The notes under the pieces are model-generated. The model made no database searches, had not been told where the DNA came from, and saw only the letters and a list, made by a program, of their open reading frames with translations. Source: Labilithrix sp. (GTDB lineage Bacteria > Myxococcota_A > Polyangia > Polyangiales > Polyangiaceae). From it: a stretch of DNA of 64,000 nucleotides. Location: contig JAHBWD010000038.1 in the NCBI GenBank assembly GCA_019637175.1, positions 1 through 64,000 on the forward strand, written 5' to 3'. Positions 16,601 through 24,249 of the stretch are shown piece by piece. The position numbers and the translations under genes were made by a program. The number at the start of each line of letters is the position of its first letter. Position 1 is the first letter of the stretch.

Positions 16601-17761
16601 CACGCCGCGAGCGTGTGCGCGTACCCCGAAGCGGTCGGCTTCTTCGATCGCGTCGCGTCGCTCTGGGAGGCGCAGACGACGAACGACGAGCGCATCGCGC
16701 GCGCCGGCGTCTTGCGCGAGCGCGCGGCCGCCGAGAGCCGCACGGGCCGCTTCGAAGAAGCGCTCAAGTCGCTCGACGCGTCGGAGTCGGATCTCCGCGC
16801 CGCCGGCGTCGCCGAAGACGACGCGGTGCACGCGTGGGTCCTCCTCGAGCGCGGATCGGTCCTCAAGGAATACGGCCGCCTCGAGGAGTCGATCGCCGTG
16901 CTCACGGAGGCGGTCGAGAAGTGCCGCGCGCAGCCGGCGAGCGTGCTCCACATGCGCGTGCACGCGGCGCGCGCGTTCCAGCTCTCGACGAAGGGCGATC
17001 GCGAAGCGGCGAGCAAAGACGTCGAGCAAGGCCTCAAGGTCGGCCAGCAGCTCCACATCCGCGACGCGGCGTGGCACGTCGCGATGGCGCGCCTCAAGGA
17101 CGCCGAAGGATCGATCTACTTCTTCTCCGGCGATCTGCCGAAGGCCGAGCACGCGTTCAGAGGTGCGCTCGAGCTGCGCGAGCTCGCAGGCGACACGCAA
17201 GGCATGCCCGACGGCTTCGTCAACCTCGGCGGCGTCGCGTTCACGCGCGGCGACTACGCCGCTGCCGCCGTCCACTACGAGCGCGCGCTCGCGGCGGCGA
17301 AGAAGGCGCGGTGGGCCGCGCGCGAAGCGGTCGGCCATTCGAACCTCGGTCAGGTGAAGCTCGCGCTCGGCGAGCACGAGCCCGCCGCGCAGCACCTCGA
17401 GCTCGCGTGCCGGCTCGGCGAAGAGGGCGGCTACCTCGACGTCCTCGCCGACAGCGCCCGCGCGCTCGCCGAGGTGGAGCTCGCGCGCGGTGCGATCGAC
17501 AGGGCGATCGAGCGCGCCGACGAGGCCATCGAGCACGCCGTGCGATCGAAGACGCCGTCGTTCGTGGCGATGGCGCACGCGACGGCGATGGACTGCTGGC
17601 TCGCGAAGCTGATTCGTGACAGAGAACGCGGAGCCTTCGAGAAGGCGCGAGGGCACAAGGAGGAAGCGTGTGCCTTGCTGCGCCAGATCGGTCAGGCACA
17701 CACCGCCGAGAGCGTGGCACGACGATTTGGCCAGGGAAGCAATGCGACGGTCGACACGTAG
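13640..17761 (+). CDS. Ser/Thr kinase - adenylyl cyclase - AAA ATPase - TPR fusion
   Basis: A 1373-residue multidomain signalling protein. Residues 25-300: protein kinase with glycine loop GVGGMGAVY (31-39), K52, HRDIKPEN (D148) and DFG (D166), so apparently active. Residues 352-525: class III nucleotidyl cyclase with both metal aspartates (D361, D405), ATP-selecting K401 and D471, and N478/R482, so all six key residues for adenylyl cyclase are present. Residues 547-900: AAA-type ATPase module of the kind paired with cyclases; its P-loop GEMGLGKGH (580-588) has Gly in place of the usual Ser/Thr after Lys, and Walker B is unusual (VMLVEQVQWSD). Residues 970-1373: TPR repeats. ATG 13640 starts MSKIHPSLSD just before the kinase domain; upstream codons look non-coding. 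Confidence 0.93.
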   Translation: MSKIHPSLSDVAQSRVGTRIKGKWRVDKLLGVGGMGAVYAATHRNGSRVALKILHPQLSMLGDIRARFAREGYVANAVNHAGVVRVLDDDETEDGAAFLVMELLEGETADARARRLGGRLPVEDALGLADGLLDVLAAANAHGIVHRDIKPENVFLTKESLVKVLDFGIARLRAASLGDEDFDPQVAQAVPHLRTRTGVTIGTPAFMPPEQALGRTEEVDALSDLWAVGATLFALLSGRIVHDAKTHMEVVIAAATAQAKSLGAVAPDVPKSLVEIVDKAIAFKKEDRWPSAREMQKAIRQILPPARSSISGMSAAGPSLASHGSEAPVSIGGLGSQPPASALGSGRWAEERKLATVVFADIVGFSAISNDLEPDAVRELANAFFEPLSKEVEREDGTVMKFIGDGIMAVFGVPTAHEDDAARAVRAAIAMTGRVREIARKRNVDVALRVGVNTGLVMVGTVGAGSRASADVMGATVNVASRIENAAQPGEILVGGATERLVHDNFELVSVPPIMVKGVADPVVAFRVERERDEEPASSVRLRSASGTPFFARQNELELLLRLHESVLANGTMRVAEIVGEMGLGKGHLLRQLRIALGARDPQPHVLHATRILGVAPLGFVGKMLRARFNVRVDESPEAVRARVVDAVANAWSGVELEDGREAGRLLADLVAPTPVAPLLETEISTDATRTVSAFSDWIRRLARQRPVVMLVEQVQWSDQGSLDLLQYLIRALRRERVFLVISARPEASEHVPPWITGSDIRTKIELRPFSEEIMERFLDDLFRQVPSFPRDVKREIIRRAEGNPELCKELVRLLVDRGALAIDEHHVPIKWDKNRSAKLDLPDTVRGVLQARLDGLVPAHKEILKMASVIGRVFWVGALREVLPPESQPDELATHLDALRARELIKPQPSSSVSGEREFSFSTQALCDAAYELVPRAQSIAAHRKVADWLSARGELWEGGHANLAAHLEAAGERARARRLYLNAARHAASVCAYPEAVGFFDRVASLWEAQTTNDERIARAGVLRERAAAESRTGRFEEALKSLDASESDLRAAGVAEDDAVHAWVLLERGSVLKEYGRLEESIAVLTEAVEKCRAQPASVLHMRVHAARAFQLSTKGDREAASKDVEQGLKVGQQLHIRDAAWHVAMARLKDAEGSIYFFSGDLPKAEHAFRGALELRELAGDTQGMPDGFVNLGGVAFTRGDYAAAAVHYERALAAAKKARWAAREAVGHSNLGQVKLALGEHEPAAQHLELACRLGEEGGYLDVLADSARALAEVELARGAIDRAIERADEAIEHAVRSKTPSFVAMAHATAMDCWLAKLIRDRERGAFEKARGHKEEACALLRQIGQAHTAESVARRFGQGSNATVDT

Positions 17762-17762
17762 A

Positions 17763-18959
17763 ATGGGCGTGCAGATGATCCGTTTGCGATATTCCTTACT
17801 TACGGTGCTGGCCCTCGCGGGCTGCGGCAACGACGATCGCGACGTGCAGACCCCAGCGGGCCTCGACTGCACGGTGACCTCGGTCGCCGCCGACTCGGAC
17901 GGTCTCTCTCGGGCCCTCGCTTCGACCGACACCGGCGGGTGCGTTCTTCTCGCGCAAACGGCGACGTACGTCGGCACCTTCGAAGTGCGTGCCGGAGTGA
18001 GCCTGGCGGCCGAAGCTGGCACACGTGCCACCTTGCGCGGTGGCTCAGCCGGCTTTCCGGTCGTGAAGCTGAACGAGGGCGCCCAGCTCGTGGGCGTCGA
18101 CGTGCTGGAGGCGGGCGGCGTCGGCGTCGCGGTCTACGGATCGAAGGCCACGGTCCGTGACGTGAAGGTGAGCGGCGCCAAGTCGGCCGCCCTCGCGGTG
18201 CTCTGCAAAGACGGATGCGACGCCGGAACCGTGTCGCTCACGGACGTCGTGCTCGAGAAGAGCCAGCTCGGTCTCTGGGTGTCGGGCGCGCGCCTCTCGA
18301 TGAAGGGCGGGCAGAGCTCCGGTCACGAGAGCACGTCGCTGTCGTCGGCGGCCGGCATCATCGGGCAAGACGGCGCGAAGCTCGATCTCGACGGCGTCAC
18401 CGTCGAGAAGAACATGGGCGTCGGCGTCCTCGTCGACGGCGCCGCGACGAGCGCGTCGATCAAGAACGCGACGATCTCGGAGAACGCCGAGCGCGGCGTC
18501 TGGGCCCAGCGCATCGCGGGAACGATCGACGCGCCGGCGCTCCGCATCGAGGCGTCGCAGGTCACGAAGAACCGCATCGTCGGCGTCGGCGCGCTCGAGT
18601 CGCGCGGCATCATCATCGTCGGCGGTCGCGTCGGCGACACGGTCGCGGCGCCGCTCGTCACGAACCTCGCGAGCACCGAGATGGTGGGCGACGGCATCGG
18701 CCTGTTCTCTGGCTCGACCGACTTCAAGCTCGAGTCGACCGCCCTCGAGGCCAACGCGCGCGCCGCCGGCCTCGTCGACGGCAGCGAGCGCGGCATCATC
18801 ATCGTCGGCGGCAAGATCGCGGCGGGCGCCTCGGGCCTGAAGTTCGTCGTCCAGAACTCGACGGGCGCCGACGTGCAGATCAGCGAGACCGATCGGACGA
18901 TGCCGGCGAAGGCCCTCGGCGTCAGCGCGCCGAAGCTCGCGCTGCCGCCGGTGCTCTGA
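17763..18959 (+). CDS. Lipoprotein with right-handed beta-helix
   Basis: A 398-residue lipoprotein starting MGVQMIRLRYSLLTVLALAGC (lipobox LAGC). ATG 17775, four codons later, is an equally good start. The mature part is built of short strands alternating with turns: for example VKLNEGAQLVGVDV, GVGVAVYGSKATVRDVKV and VEKNMGVGVLVDG. This is the pattern of a parallel beta-helix as in pectate-lyase-like and NosD-like proteins. A repeated GIIIVGG motif occurs in SRGIIIVGGRVG and ERGIIIVGGKI. No catalytic pocket can be identified, and binding of a polysaccharide or surface role is possible. It begins two bases after the kinase/cyclase stop, so the two genes are likely cotranscribed. A terminator-like hairpin lies at 19058. 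Confidence 0.8.
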   Translation: MGVQMIRLRYSLLTVLALAGCGNDDRDVQTPAGLDCTVTSVAADSDGLSRALASTDTGGCVLLAQTATYVGTFEVRAGVSLAAEAGTRATLRGGSAGFPVVKLNEGAQLVGVDVLEAGGVGVAVYGSKATVRDVKVSGAKSAALAVLCKDGCDAGTVSLTDVVLEKSQLGLWVSGARLSMKGGQSSGHESTSLSSAAGIIGQDGAKLDLDGVTVEKNMGVGVLVDGAATSASIKNATISENAERGVWAQRIAGTIDAPALRIEASQVTKNRIVGVGALESRGIIIVGGRVGDTVAAPLVTNLASTEMVGDGIGLFSGSTDFKLESTALEANARAAGLVDGSERGIIIVGGKIAAGASGLKFVVQNSTGADVQISETDRTMPAKALGVSAPKLALPPVL

Positions 18960-19020
18960 TCCGGGCTGGCGAACCGCCCGCGCCTCCGGAGGAGCTGACG
19001 GCCGAATCGACCCCAATCAG

Positions 19021-19048
19021 TTGACAGCCGACGCCTCGGAATTAGGAT
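19021..19048 (+). promoter_or_regulatory. Candidate sigma-70-type promoter upstream of the ABC operon
   Basis: A perfect -35 hexamer TTGACA (19021-19026) is followed after 16 bp by TAGGAT (19043-19048), four of six matches to the -10 consensus. It lies in the 280-bp gap before the ABC ATPase gene. A terminator-like hairpin at 19058 follows almost at once, which makes a simple promoter role less sure. Confidence 0.35.
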
Positions 19049-19057
19049 CCGCGCCGG

Positions 19058-19077
19058 GCGGAGAAGCTCCGCTTTTT
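19058..19077 (+). terminator. Rho-independent terminator-like hairpin
   Basis: The arms GCGGAG and CTCCGC pair perfectly around the loop AAG and are followed by TTTTT. It lies 98 bp after the beta-helix lipoprotein stop and probably ends that transcript. Two more T-rich runs follow (19085-19101). Confidence 0.6.
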
Positions 19078-19239
19078 CAACGGTTTTTTCCCCTTTTTCG
19101 AGGTCGTCGGTGCGGCGCGCGAGAGCACGCCCGCCTGAGGGCTTGGGCCAAGGGAAGAAATCCGGTAGGTAGCTCGTTCCGCCGTCCGCGGACGGGTCTC
19201 GACCTGGCTGCTTTTCTCGAGTGTTTCTTCGGAGGTTGG

Positions 19240-20364
19240 ATGTCCACCGACGTGATGATTTACGCGAGCGGGCTCACGAAGCGTTACGGCTCGTTCCGCG
19301 CGCTCGACGACGTGAGCTTCGAGGTTCGCCGCGGCGAGATCGTCGGCTTCCTCGGCCCCAACGGGGCAGGCAAGTCGACGACGATGCGCATCCTGACCTG
19401 CTTCATCGCGCCGACGTCCGGCACGGCGAAGGTCCGCGGCCAGGACGTCTTCGACGACACCCTCGCCGTTCGCTCGAGCCTCGGATATCTGCCGCAGCGC
19501 GCGCCGCTCTACCTCGAGATGACGGTGTTCGAGTACCTCCGGTTCTCGGCCCGCGTTCGCAACATCGACGCGAGCAAGTTCAAGCAGCGCGCGCGCGCGG
19601 TCGTCGAGATCTGCGGCCTCGCGCAGTCGCTCTCGAAGGAGATCCGGCAGCTGTCGCACGGCTACCGCCAGCGCGTCGGCCTCGCGCAGGCGCTCATCCA
19701 CGACCCGCCGATCCTCATCCTCGACGAGCCGACGAGCGATCTCGACCCCAACGAGAAGGCGGAGTTTCTCAACTACCTGAAGCAGATCGGAAAAGATCGC
19801 ACCGTCCTCCTCTCGACCCACAACCTCAAAGAGGTCGAGAGCGCGTGCGCCCGCGCGATCATCGTGTCGCGTGGCCGCGTCGTGGCCGACGGTCCGCTCG
19901 ACGAGATCCGCGCGAAGAGCGGCCGCGTCCGCTACATCGTGTCGGTGCAGGAGTCGACGGGCGACACGCCCTATCGCGGCAGCGGCCCGCTGCCCCGGCA
20001 GCAAGAGGTCGAGAGCGCGCTCTCGAAGCTCCGCGGCGTCAAGAACGTCGCCGAGCTGCCGACCGACGATCGCGCGCACGCCTACGAGATCGCCGGTGAA
20101 GACGGCGAAGACATCCGCCCCGAAATCTTTCGTTTGATCGCGGACAAGGGCTGGGTGCTCCTCGAGCTCCACCGCGACACGCAGACGCTGGAAGACGTCT
20201 TTCGTCAGCTCACCATCGGCGATGAGCGTCGCAACCGTCAGATCGGCCCCGTCACGGATGAAACCGACGACGAGGACGAAGAGGACGACGACGACGACGA
20301 CGACGACGAGGAAGACGACGACGACGACGACGACGACAGCGCCAAGAAGGGCGGCAAGCGATGA
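19240..20364 (+). CDS. ABC transporter ATP-binding protein, GldA-like, with acidic C-terminal tail
   Basis: A 374-residue ABC ATPase. Walker A is GPNGAGKST (39-47), Q-loop at YLPQRAPLY, signature LSHGYRQRVGLAQAL, Walker B ILILDEPTSDLDP and H-loop LLSTHNLKEVE are all intact. It belongs with the GldA/CcmA/NatA-type ABC-2 ATPases. The last 35 residues are a run of Asp/Glu ended by SAKKGGKR, absent from ordinary family members. The ATG at 19240 is chosen because a strong Shine-Dalgarno (GGAGG, 19231-19235) precedes it and the protein then starts right before the ATPase domain. It opens a four-gene operon: permease (ATGA overlap), GldG-like protein and DUF4340 protein. Gliding or another envelope process is suggested by the family only. 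Confidence 0.92.
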   Translation: MSTDVMIYASGLTKRYGSFRALDDVSFEVRRGEIVGFLGPNGAGKSTTMRILTCFIAPTSGTAKVRGQDVFDDTLAVRSSLGYLPQRAPLYLEMTVFEYLRFSARVRNIDASKFKQRARAVVEICGLAQSLSKEIRQLSHGYRQRVGLAQALIHDPPILILDEPTSDLDPNEKAEFLNYLKQIGKDRTVLLSTHNLKEVESACARAIIVSRGRVVADGPLDEIRAKSGRVRYIVSVQESTGDTPYRGSGPLPRQQEVESALSKLRGVKNVAELPTDDRAHAYEIAGEDGEDIRPEIFRLIADKGWVLLELHRDTQTLEDVFRQLTIGDERRNRQIGPVTDETDDEDEEDDDDDDDDEEDDDDDDDDSAKKGGKR

Positions 20365-21323
20365 GCAGCGAGACCATCGAGAAGGACAGCAAGCGTAAGG
20401 CCCGCGCTGCCGAGGAGGCCGAGGCGCGCGAAGACGAGCGCGACGAGGAAGACGAGGAAGACGAGCGCGACGAAGACGAGCGCGACGAAGACGACGACGA
20501 GGAAGAAGAGAGCGGCTCGCGCGAGCCGGTCGACGTCGGCCCGTCGGAGAAGGTCGTCATCGACCGTCCGAGCTCGGCGAAGATGGTCTGGACGCTCGCG
20601 TCGCGCGAGATCGGCGGCTACGTCAACTCCGCGATCACCTACATCGTCATCGCCGTCAGCCTCATCGGCATCGGTCTCTACTTCTTCTTCTACAAGGGCG
20701 GCTTCTGGCAGGTCGACCGAGCCTCGATGGCGCGCATGTTCGACGCGCTGCCGGTCGCGCTCTGCTTCCTCACGATCCCGCTCTTCACGATGCGCTCGCT
20801 CTCGGACGAGAAGCGCGTCGGCACGATCGAGCTCCTCATCACGATGCCCGTGAAAGACAGCGAGGTCATCCTCGGCAAGTTCATCGGCGCGTTCGCGATG
20901 GTGTCGCTCCAGGTCCTCCTCCTCGCGGCGTACCCGCTCGTGATGTTCTCGCGCGCGCCGTTCTGGCACCTCGGCGAGTTCGACTGGAGCCCCTTCTGGG
21001 TCGGCATGCTCGGCCTCTTCCTCCTCTCGATGGCGGGCACCGCCGTCGGCGTGATGTGGTCGAGCTTCACGGAGAGCCAGATCCTCTCCTACTTCGCGAC
21101 GATGCTGACGCTCGTGGCGCTCTACGCGCTCGGGTCGGTCACGATCGTCGAGTTCCTCCAGGGCTGGCCGGGAGACGCGATCTCCTTCATCAGCCTCCAG
21201 AGCCGCTTCGAGCCGTTCGCCCGCGGGCTGATCGACACGCGCGCGCTCATTTACTTCATCTCGCTCACCGTCCTTTGTTTGATGGTGGCCTTCCGCTCTC
21301 TCGAGAGCCGGAAGTGGTCTTGA
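20361..21323 (+). CDS. ABC-2 type permease, GldF-like, with acidic N-terminal extension
   Basis: A 320-residue membrane protein. Residues 1-60 are a highly charged extension dominated by Glu, Asp and Arg. The rest has about six transmembrane segments: AITYIVIAVSLIGIGLYFFF first, and a last one near LIYFISLTVLCLMVAF. The segment ALCFLTIPLFTMRSLSDEKR plus GTIELLITMPVKDSEVILGKF is the typical ABC-2 permease signature also found in GldF. The start overlaps the stop of the ATPase gene (ATGA), so the two are translationally coupled. The acidic extension would face the cytoplasm, the same side as the ATPase tail. Confidence 0.9.
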   Translation: MSSETIEKDSKRKARAAEEAEAREDERDEEDEEDERDEDERDEDDDEEEESGSREPVDVGPSEKVVIDRPSSAKMVWTLASREIGGYVNSAITYIVIAVSLIGIGLYFFFYKGGFWQVDRASMARMFDALPVALCFLTIPLFTMRSLSDEKRVGTIELLITMPVKDSEVILGKFIGAFAMVSLQVLLLAAYPLVMFSRAPFWHLGEFDWSPFWVGMLGLFLLSMAGTAVGVMWSSFTESQILSYFATMLTLVALYALGSVTIVEFLQGWPGDAISFISLQSRFEPFARGLIDTRALIYFISLTVLCLMVAFRSLESRKWS

Positions 21324-21341
21324 CGAGAAGGCAAGAACGAC

Positions 21342-23180
21342 ATGGCCATGGAACGTAAGCGGAAGGCGGCCGCCGAGAGCGGCGTGCTCCTCATCGTCGT
21401 CGCGGCGATCCTCGTCGCGGTCAACGCGCTCAGCTACTTCATGTACTGGCGGAAAGACACCACGCACGCCGAGCGCTACACGCTCTCGGCGGGCAGCGGT
21501 CGCCTCCTCCAGAGCATGAAGAGCGACATGAAGGTCGAGGCCTACGTCACGAAGGGCCTCCCGAAGCTCGACGTCTTCGTGCGCGACCTGCGCGATCTCC
21601 TCCAGCAGTACAAGGAGTCGAGCAAGGGCAAGTTCGACTACGTCATCATCGAGGCGAAGGACGAGGAGCTGAAGAAGAAGGCGAAGGAAGCCGGGCTCCA
21701 GGAGATCCAGTTCGGTGAAGGCTCCGACACCGAGGACAAGGCGGAGTTCGCCAAGGGCTACATGGGCCTCGTCCTCAACTACGGCGCCGAGCGCGACACC
21801 ATCAAGGTGCTCTCGCCCGACAACAGCAGCGGCATGGAGTTCTGGATCACGAACAAGATTCGTGAGGTCCGCGACCGCGGCGACGGCATCAAGCACAAGA
21901 TCGGCGTGCTCACCGGCCACGACGAGATGAAGCTCTCCGAGGCGAATCTCGTGCCCAACAACACCGGGCAGAAGCCGACGCTCCAGGGCATCGTCACCCA
22001 GTACTTCCCGTTCTATCAGTTCGTCGACGTCGACCTGAAGAACGGCGACGCCGAGGTCGACGAGTCGCTCGACGGTCTCATCGTCACGCAGCCGGCGAAG
22101 GAGATCTCCGAGAAGGAGCTCCGCCGCATCGACGCGTTCGTCATGAAGGGCAAGAGCCTCGCGGTCATCGCCAGCGCGGTGAACATCAAGGCGAGCGACG
22201 CCTCCATGAACGGCTCGCTGTCGACGCACGGCCTCGAGAAGCTCCTCGACGGCTACGGCGTCGAGATGCGCAAAGACGTCCTGCTCGAGTTCGGCCGGCC
22301 CTTCCGCGTCAACGTGTGGACGCAGAGCGGTCCCGCGGTCGCGCGGTTCCCCCCGCTGCTCGACGTGCACGACGACTTCCGCTTCACCGGCGACGAGCAG
22401 CTCCTCGACTCGGGCTTCGCCGCGTTCTTCCGCATCCAGCAGGTGCCGTTCCCGTTCGCCTCGTCGCTCGTGCTCCACCGCGACAAGCAGCCCGACGTGC
22501 CCGCCGACAAGATGCGGATCATCGCGCGCTCGACGCCGAAGACGATCCGCGAGACCGGCGACACCGTCGATCTCAAGCCGATGCGCCAGTGGCGCCCGAA
22601 GGGCGAGTGGGCGCAGTACAACCTCGCCGCGAGCGTCGAGGGCAAGCTGAAGAGCGCGTTCCCGACGGGCGACAAGCTCGGCGTCGAGGCGCCCGCGCAA
22701 GCGTCGAACAACGCGCGCGTGCTCGTCGTCTCTTCGGCGCAGTTCTTCGCGAACCCGTTCGCGCGCGCCGGCAACGGCCCGGACATGGGACAGATGGGGA
22801 TGATGATGCCCGGCGGCGGCGGCGACGAGCAGCTCCAGCAGCTCGCGATGCCCTACGCGCAGCAGATCCTCACGAACACGATCGTCGTCTTCAAGAACAT
22901 GCTCGACTGGGTGACCGGCGACGTGGATCTCCTCGCGGTCTCCGCGAAGATCCTCCAGGAGCCGGGCCTCGCCTACGGCGACGTCTCGAAGCCCAACTTC
23001 GACGAGATGACCGAAGATCAGCTCAAGAAGCAGGACGATGACATGAAGAAGGAGCGCAAGAAGGTGCAGCACAGGGTCGAGGGTGTCCTCATCCTCGGTC
23101 TGCCCGCCGTCTTCGCGCTCGTGGGCGTCGGTCTCTGGCGCCGTCGCGTGTCTTCACGCGAAAACGTCTCGCTCGCCTGA
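21342..23180 (+). CDS. GldG-like ABC transporter auxiliary protein
   Basis: A 612-residue protein with one N-terminal membrane segment (GVLLIVVAAILVAVNALSYF), a large extracytoplasmic part and a C-terminal membrane segment (VLILGLPAVFALVGVGLWRRR). The region KHKIGVLTGHDEMKL followed by DGLIVTQPAKEISEKELRRIDAFVMKG fits the ABC-type uncharacterised transport (GldG, ABC_transp_aux) domain. A Met/Gly-rich stretch (MGQMGMMMPGGGG) occurs near residue 485. Its role in the complex is not known; in Bacteroidota GldG is needed with GldA and GldF for gliding. It follows the permease gene by 18 bp and precedes the DUF4340 gene by 19 bp. Confidence 0.9.
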   Translation: MAMERKRKAAAESGVLLIVVAAILVAVNALSYFMYWRKDTTHAERYTLSAGSGRLLQSMKSDMKVEAYVTKGLPKLDVFVRDLRDLLQQYKESSKGKFDYVIIEAKDEELKKKAKEAGLQEIQFGEGSDTEDKAEFAKGYMGLVLNYGAERDTIKVLSPDNSSGMEFWITNKIREVRDRGDGIKHKIGVLTGHDEMKLSEANLVPNNTGQKPTLQGIVTQYFPFYQFVDVDLKNGDAEVDESLDGLIVTQPAKEISEKELRRIDAFVMKGKSLAVIASAVNIKASDASMNGSLSTHGLEKLLDGYGVEMRKDVLLEFGRPFRVNVWTQSGPAVARFPPLLDVHDDFRFTGDEQLLDSGFAAFFRIQQVPFPFASSLVLHRDKQPDVPADKMRIIARSTPKTIRETGDTVDLKPMRQWRPKGEWAQYNLAASVEGKLKSAFPTGDKLGVEAPAQASNNARVLVVSSAQFFANPFARAGNGPDMGQMGMMMPGGGGDEQLQQLAMPYAQQILTNTIVVFKNMLDWVTGDVDLLAVSAKILQEPGLAYGDVSKPNFDEMTEDQLKKQDDDMKKERKKVQHRVEGVLILGLPAVFALVGVGLWRRRVSSRENVSLA

Positions 23181-23199
23181 CGAGCGCCCGAGGAAGAAC

Positions 23200-24249
23200 A
23201 TGAATCGCTCGACGCAGATCTGGGTTGGGGTCGTGGTGCTCGCCGCGCTCGCGGGTGCCGTTTACAAGGTGTCGAAAGACGACGCGACGAAGGGAACCGC
23301 CACGACCACGTCGGCGGATCTGCCGGAGCTCAAGGGCGAAGGCGACGTCGACAAGATCAGCATCACCAACGCCGACAAGGGCGAGGTGGTGCTGGAGAAG
23401 AAGGGCGACGCGTGGGAGGTCACGAAGCCGATCCAGGCTCCGGCCAACCAAACGAACGTGAAGTCGCTCCTCGACAACATGAAGGAGCTCAAGGCCAAGG
23501 AGGTGATCGTCTCGAGCCCCTCCGACGACCAGAAGAAAGAGTTCCAGTTCGAGAAGGACAAGGCCGTCTCGCTCGTCACCTACAAAGGCGGCGAGAAGAA
23601 GCTCGACCTCTCGTTCGGCAAGTCGGGCGCGCGCGGTCAGATGGCGATGGTCGAGGGCAAGCCGAGCATCTACGCGGTGACGGGCTACTCGAGCTACCTC
23701 TACGCGCGCGAGACGAAGGGCTGGCGCGACACGGAGATCTTCAAGTTCGACGACGCGAACGCGAGCCAGGTCACGATCGAGAACAAGAACGGCAAGCACT
23801 CGTTCACGAAGGGCGAGAGCTGGGCGGGCACCGCCAAAGACAAGCCCATCGCCGACTTCGATCAGGAGAAGCTGAAGGACGCGCTGCGCGCCTTCAAGTC
23901 GCTCAACGCCGAAGACTTCGGCGACGGCAAGTCGGCCGCCGACACCGGCCTCGACAACCCCGAGGGCACGGTCACCGTCGCGCTCAAAGACGGCGCGGGC
24001 AAGTACACCCTCAAGGTCGGCAAGACCTCGAGCGGCACGTCGCGCTACGCCCAGAAAGAGGGCGACGCGACGATCTTCGTCATCCCGCAGTTCAGCGCCG
24101 ACTGGGTCCTCGCCGAGACGTCGAAGTTCCAGAAGTCGAAGGACGGCGGCGCCGAGAAGCCCGCGATGCCGTCGATGCCGTCGATGCCGATGATGCCGCC
24201 GGGCATGGGCGATCCGCACGGCGGCATGGGCGATCCGCACGGACACTGA
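23200..24249 (+). CDS. DUF4340 domain protein
   Basis: A 349-residue protein with one N-terminal membrane anchor (TQIWVGVVVLAALAGAVYKV) and a periplasmic-facing beta-rich body with two repeats of the DUF4340 type: VDKISITNADKGEVVLEKKG...WEVTKPI and, later, ASQVTIENKNGKHSFTKG...W. The C-terminus is Met/Pro/Gly-rich and ends in GMGDPHGGMGDPHGH. DUF4340 proteins regularly accompany GldG-like proteins, and this one is last in the ABC operon, with a Shine-Dalgarno (AGGAAG, 23191-23196) before ATG 23200. Its function is unknown. Confidence 0.88.
   Translation: MNRSTQIWVGVVVLAALAGAVYKVSKDDATKGTATTTSADLPELKGEGDVDKISITNADKGEVVLEKKGDAWEVTKPIQAPANQTNVKSLLDNMKELKAKEVIVSSPSDDQKKEFQFEKDKAVSLVTYKGGEKKLDLSFGKSGARGQMAMVEGKPSIYAVTGYSSYLYARETKGWRDTEIFKFDDANASQVTIENKNGKHSFTKGESWAGTAKDKPIADFDQEKLKDALRAFKSLNAEDFGDGKSAADTGLDNPEGTVTVALKDGAGKYTLKVGKTSSGTSRYAQKEGDATIFVIPQFSADWVLAETSKFQKSKDGGAEKPAMPSMPSMPMMPPGMGDPHGGMGDPHGH

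Noticed and set aside
13559..18031. 1490-codon open frame on the minus strand opposite the kinase/cyclase gene
   Set aside because: The sense strand carries kinase, cyclase and TPR domains with all motifs; the antisense protein is low-complexity and has no domain.
20238..23072. Long minus-strand frame opposite the ABC operon
   Set aside because: It is opposite clear ABC and GldG-like proteins, and its end includes the complement of the acidic repeats, giving a poly-Ser run.
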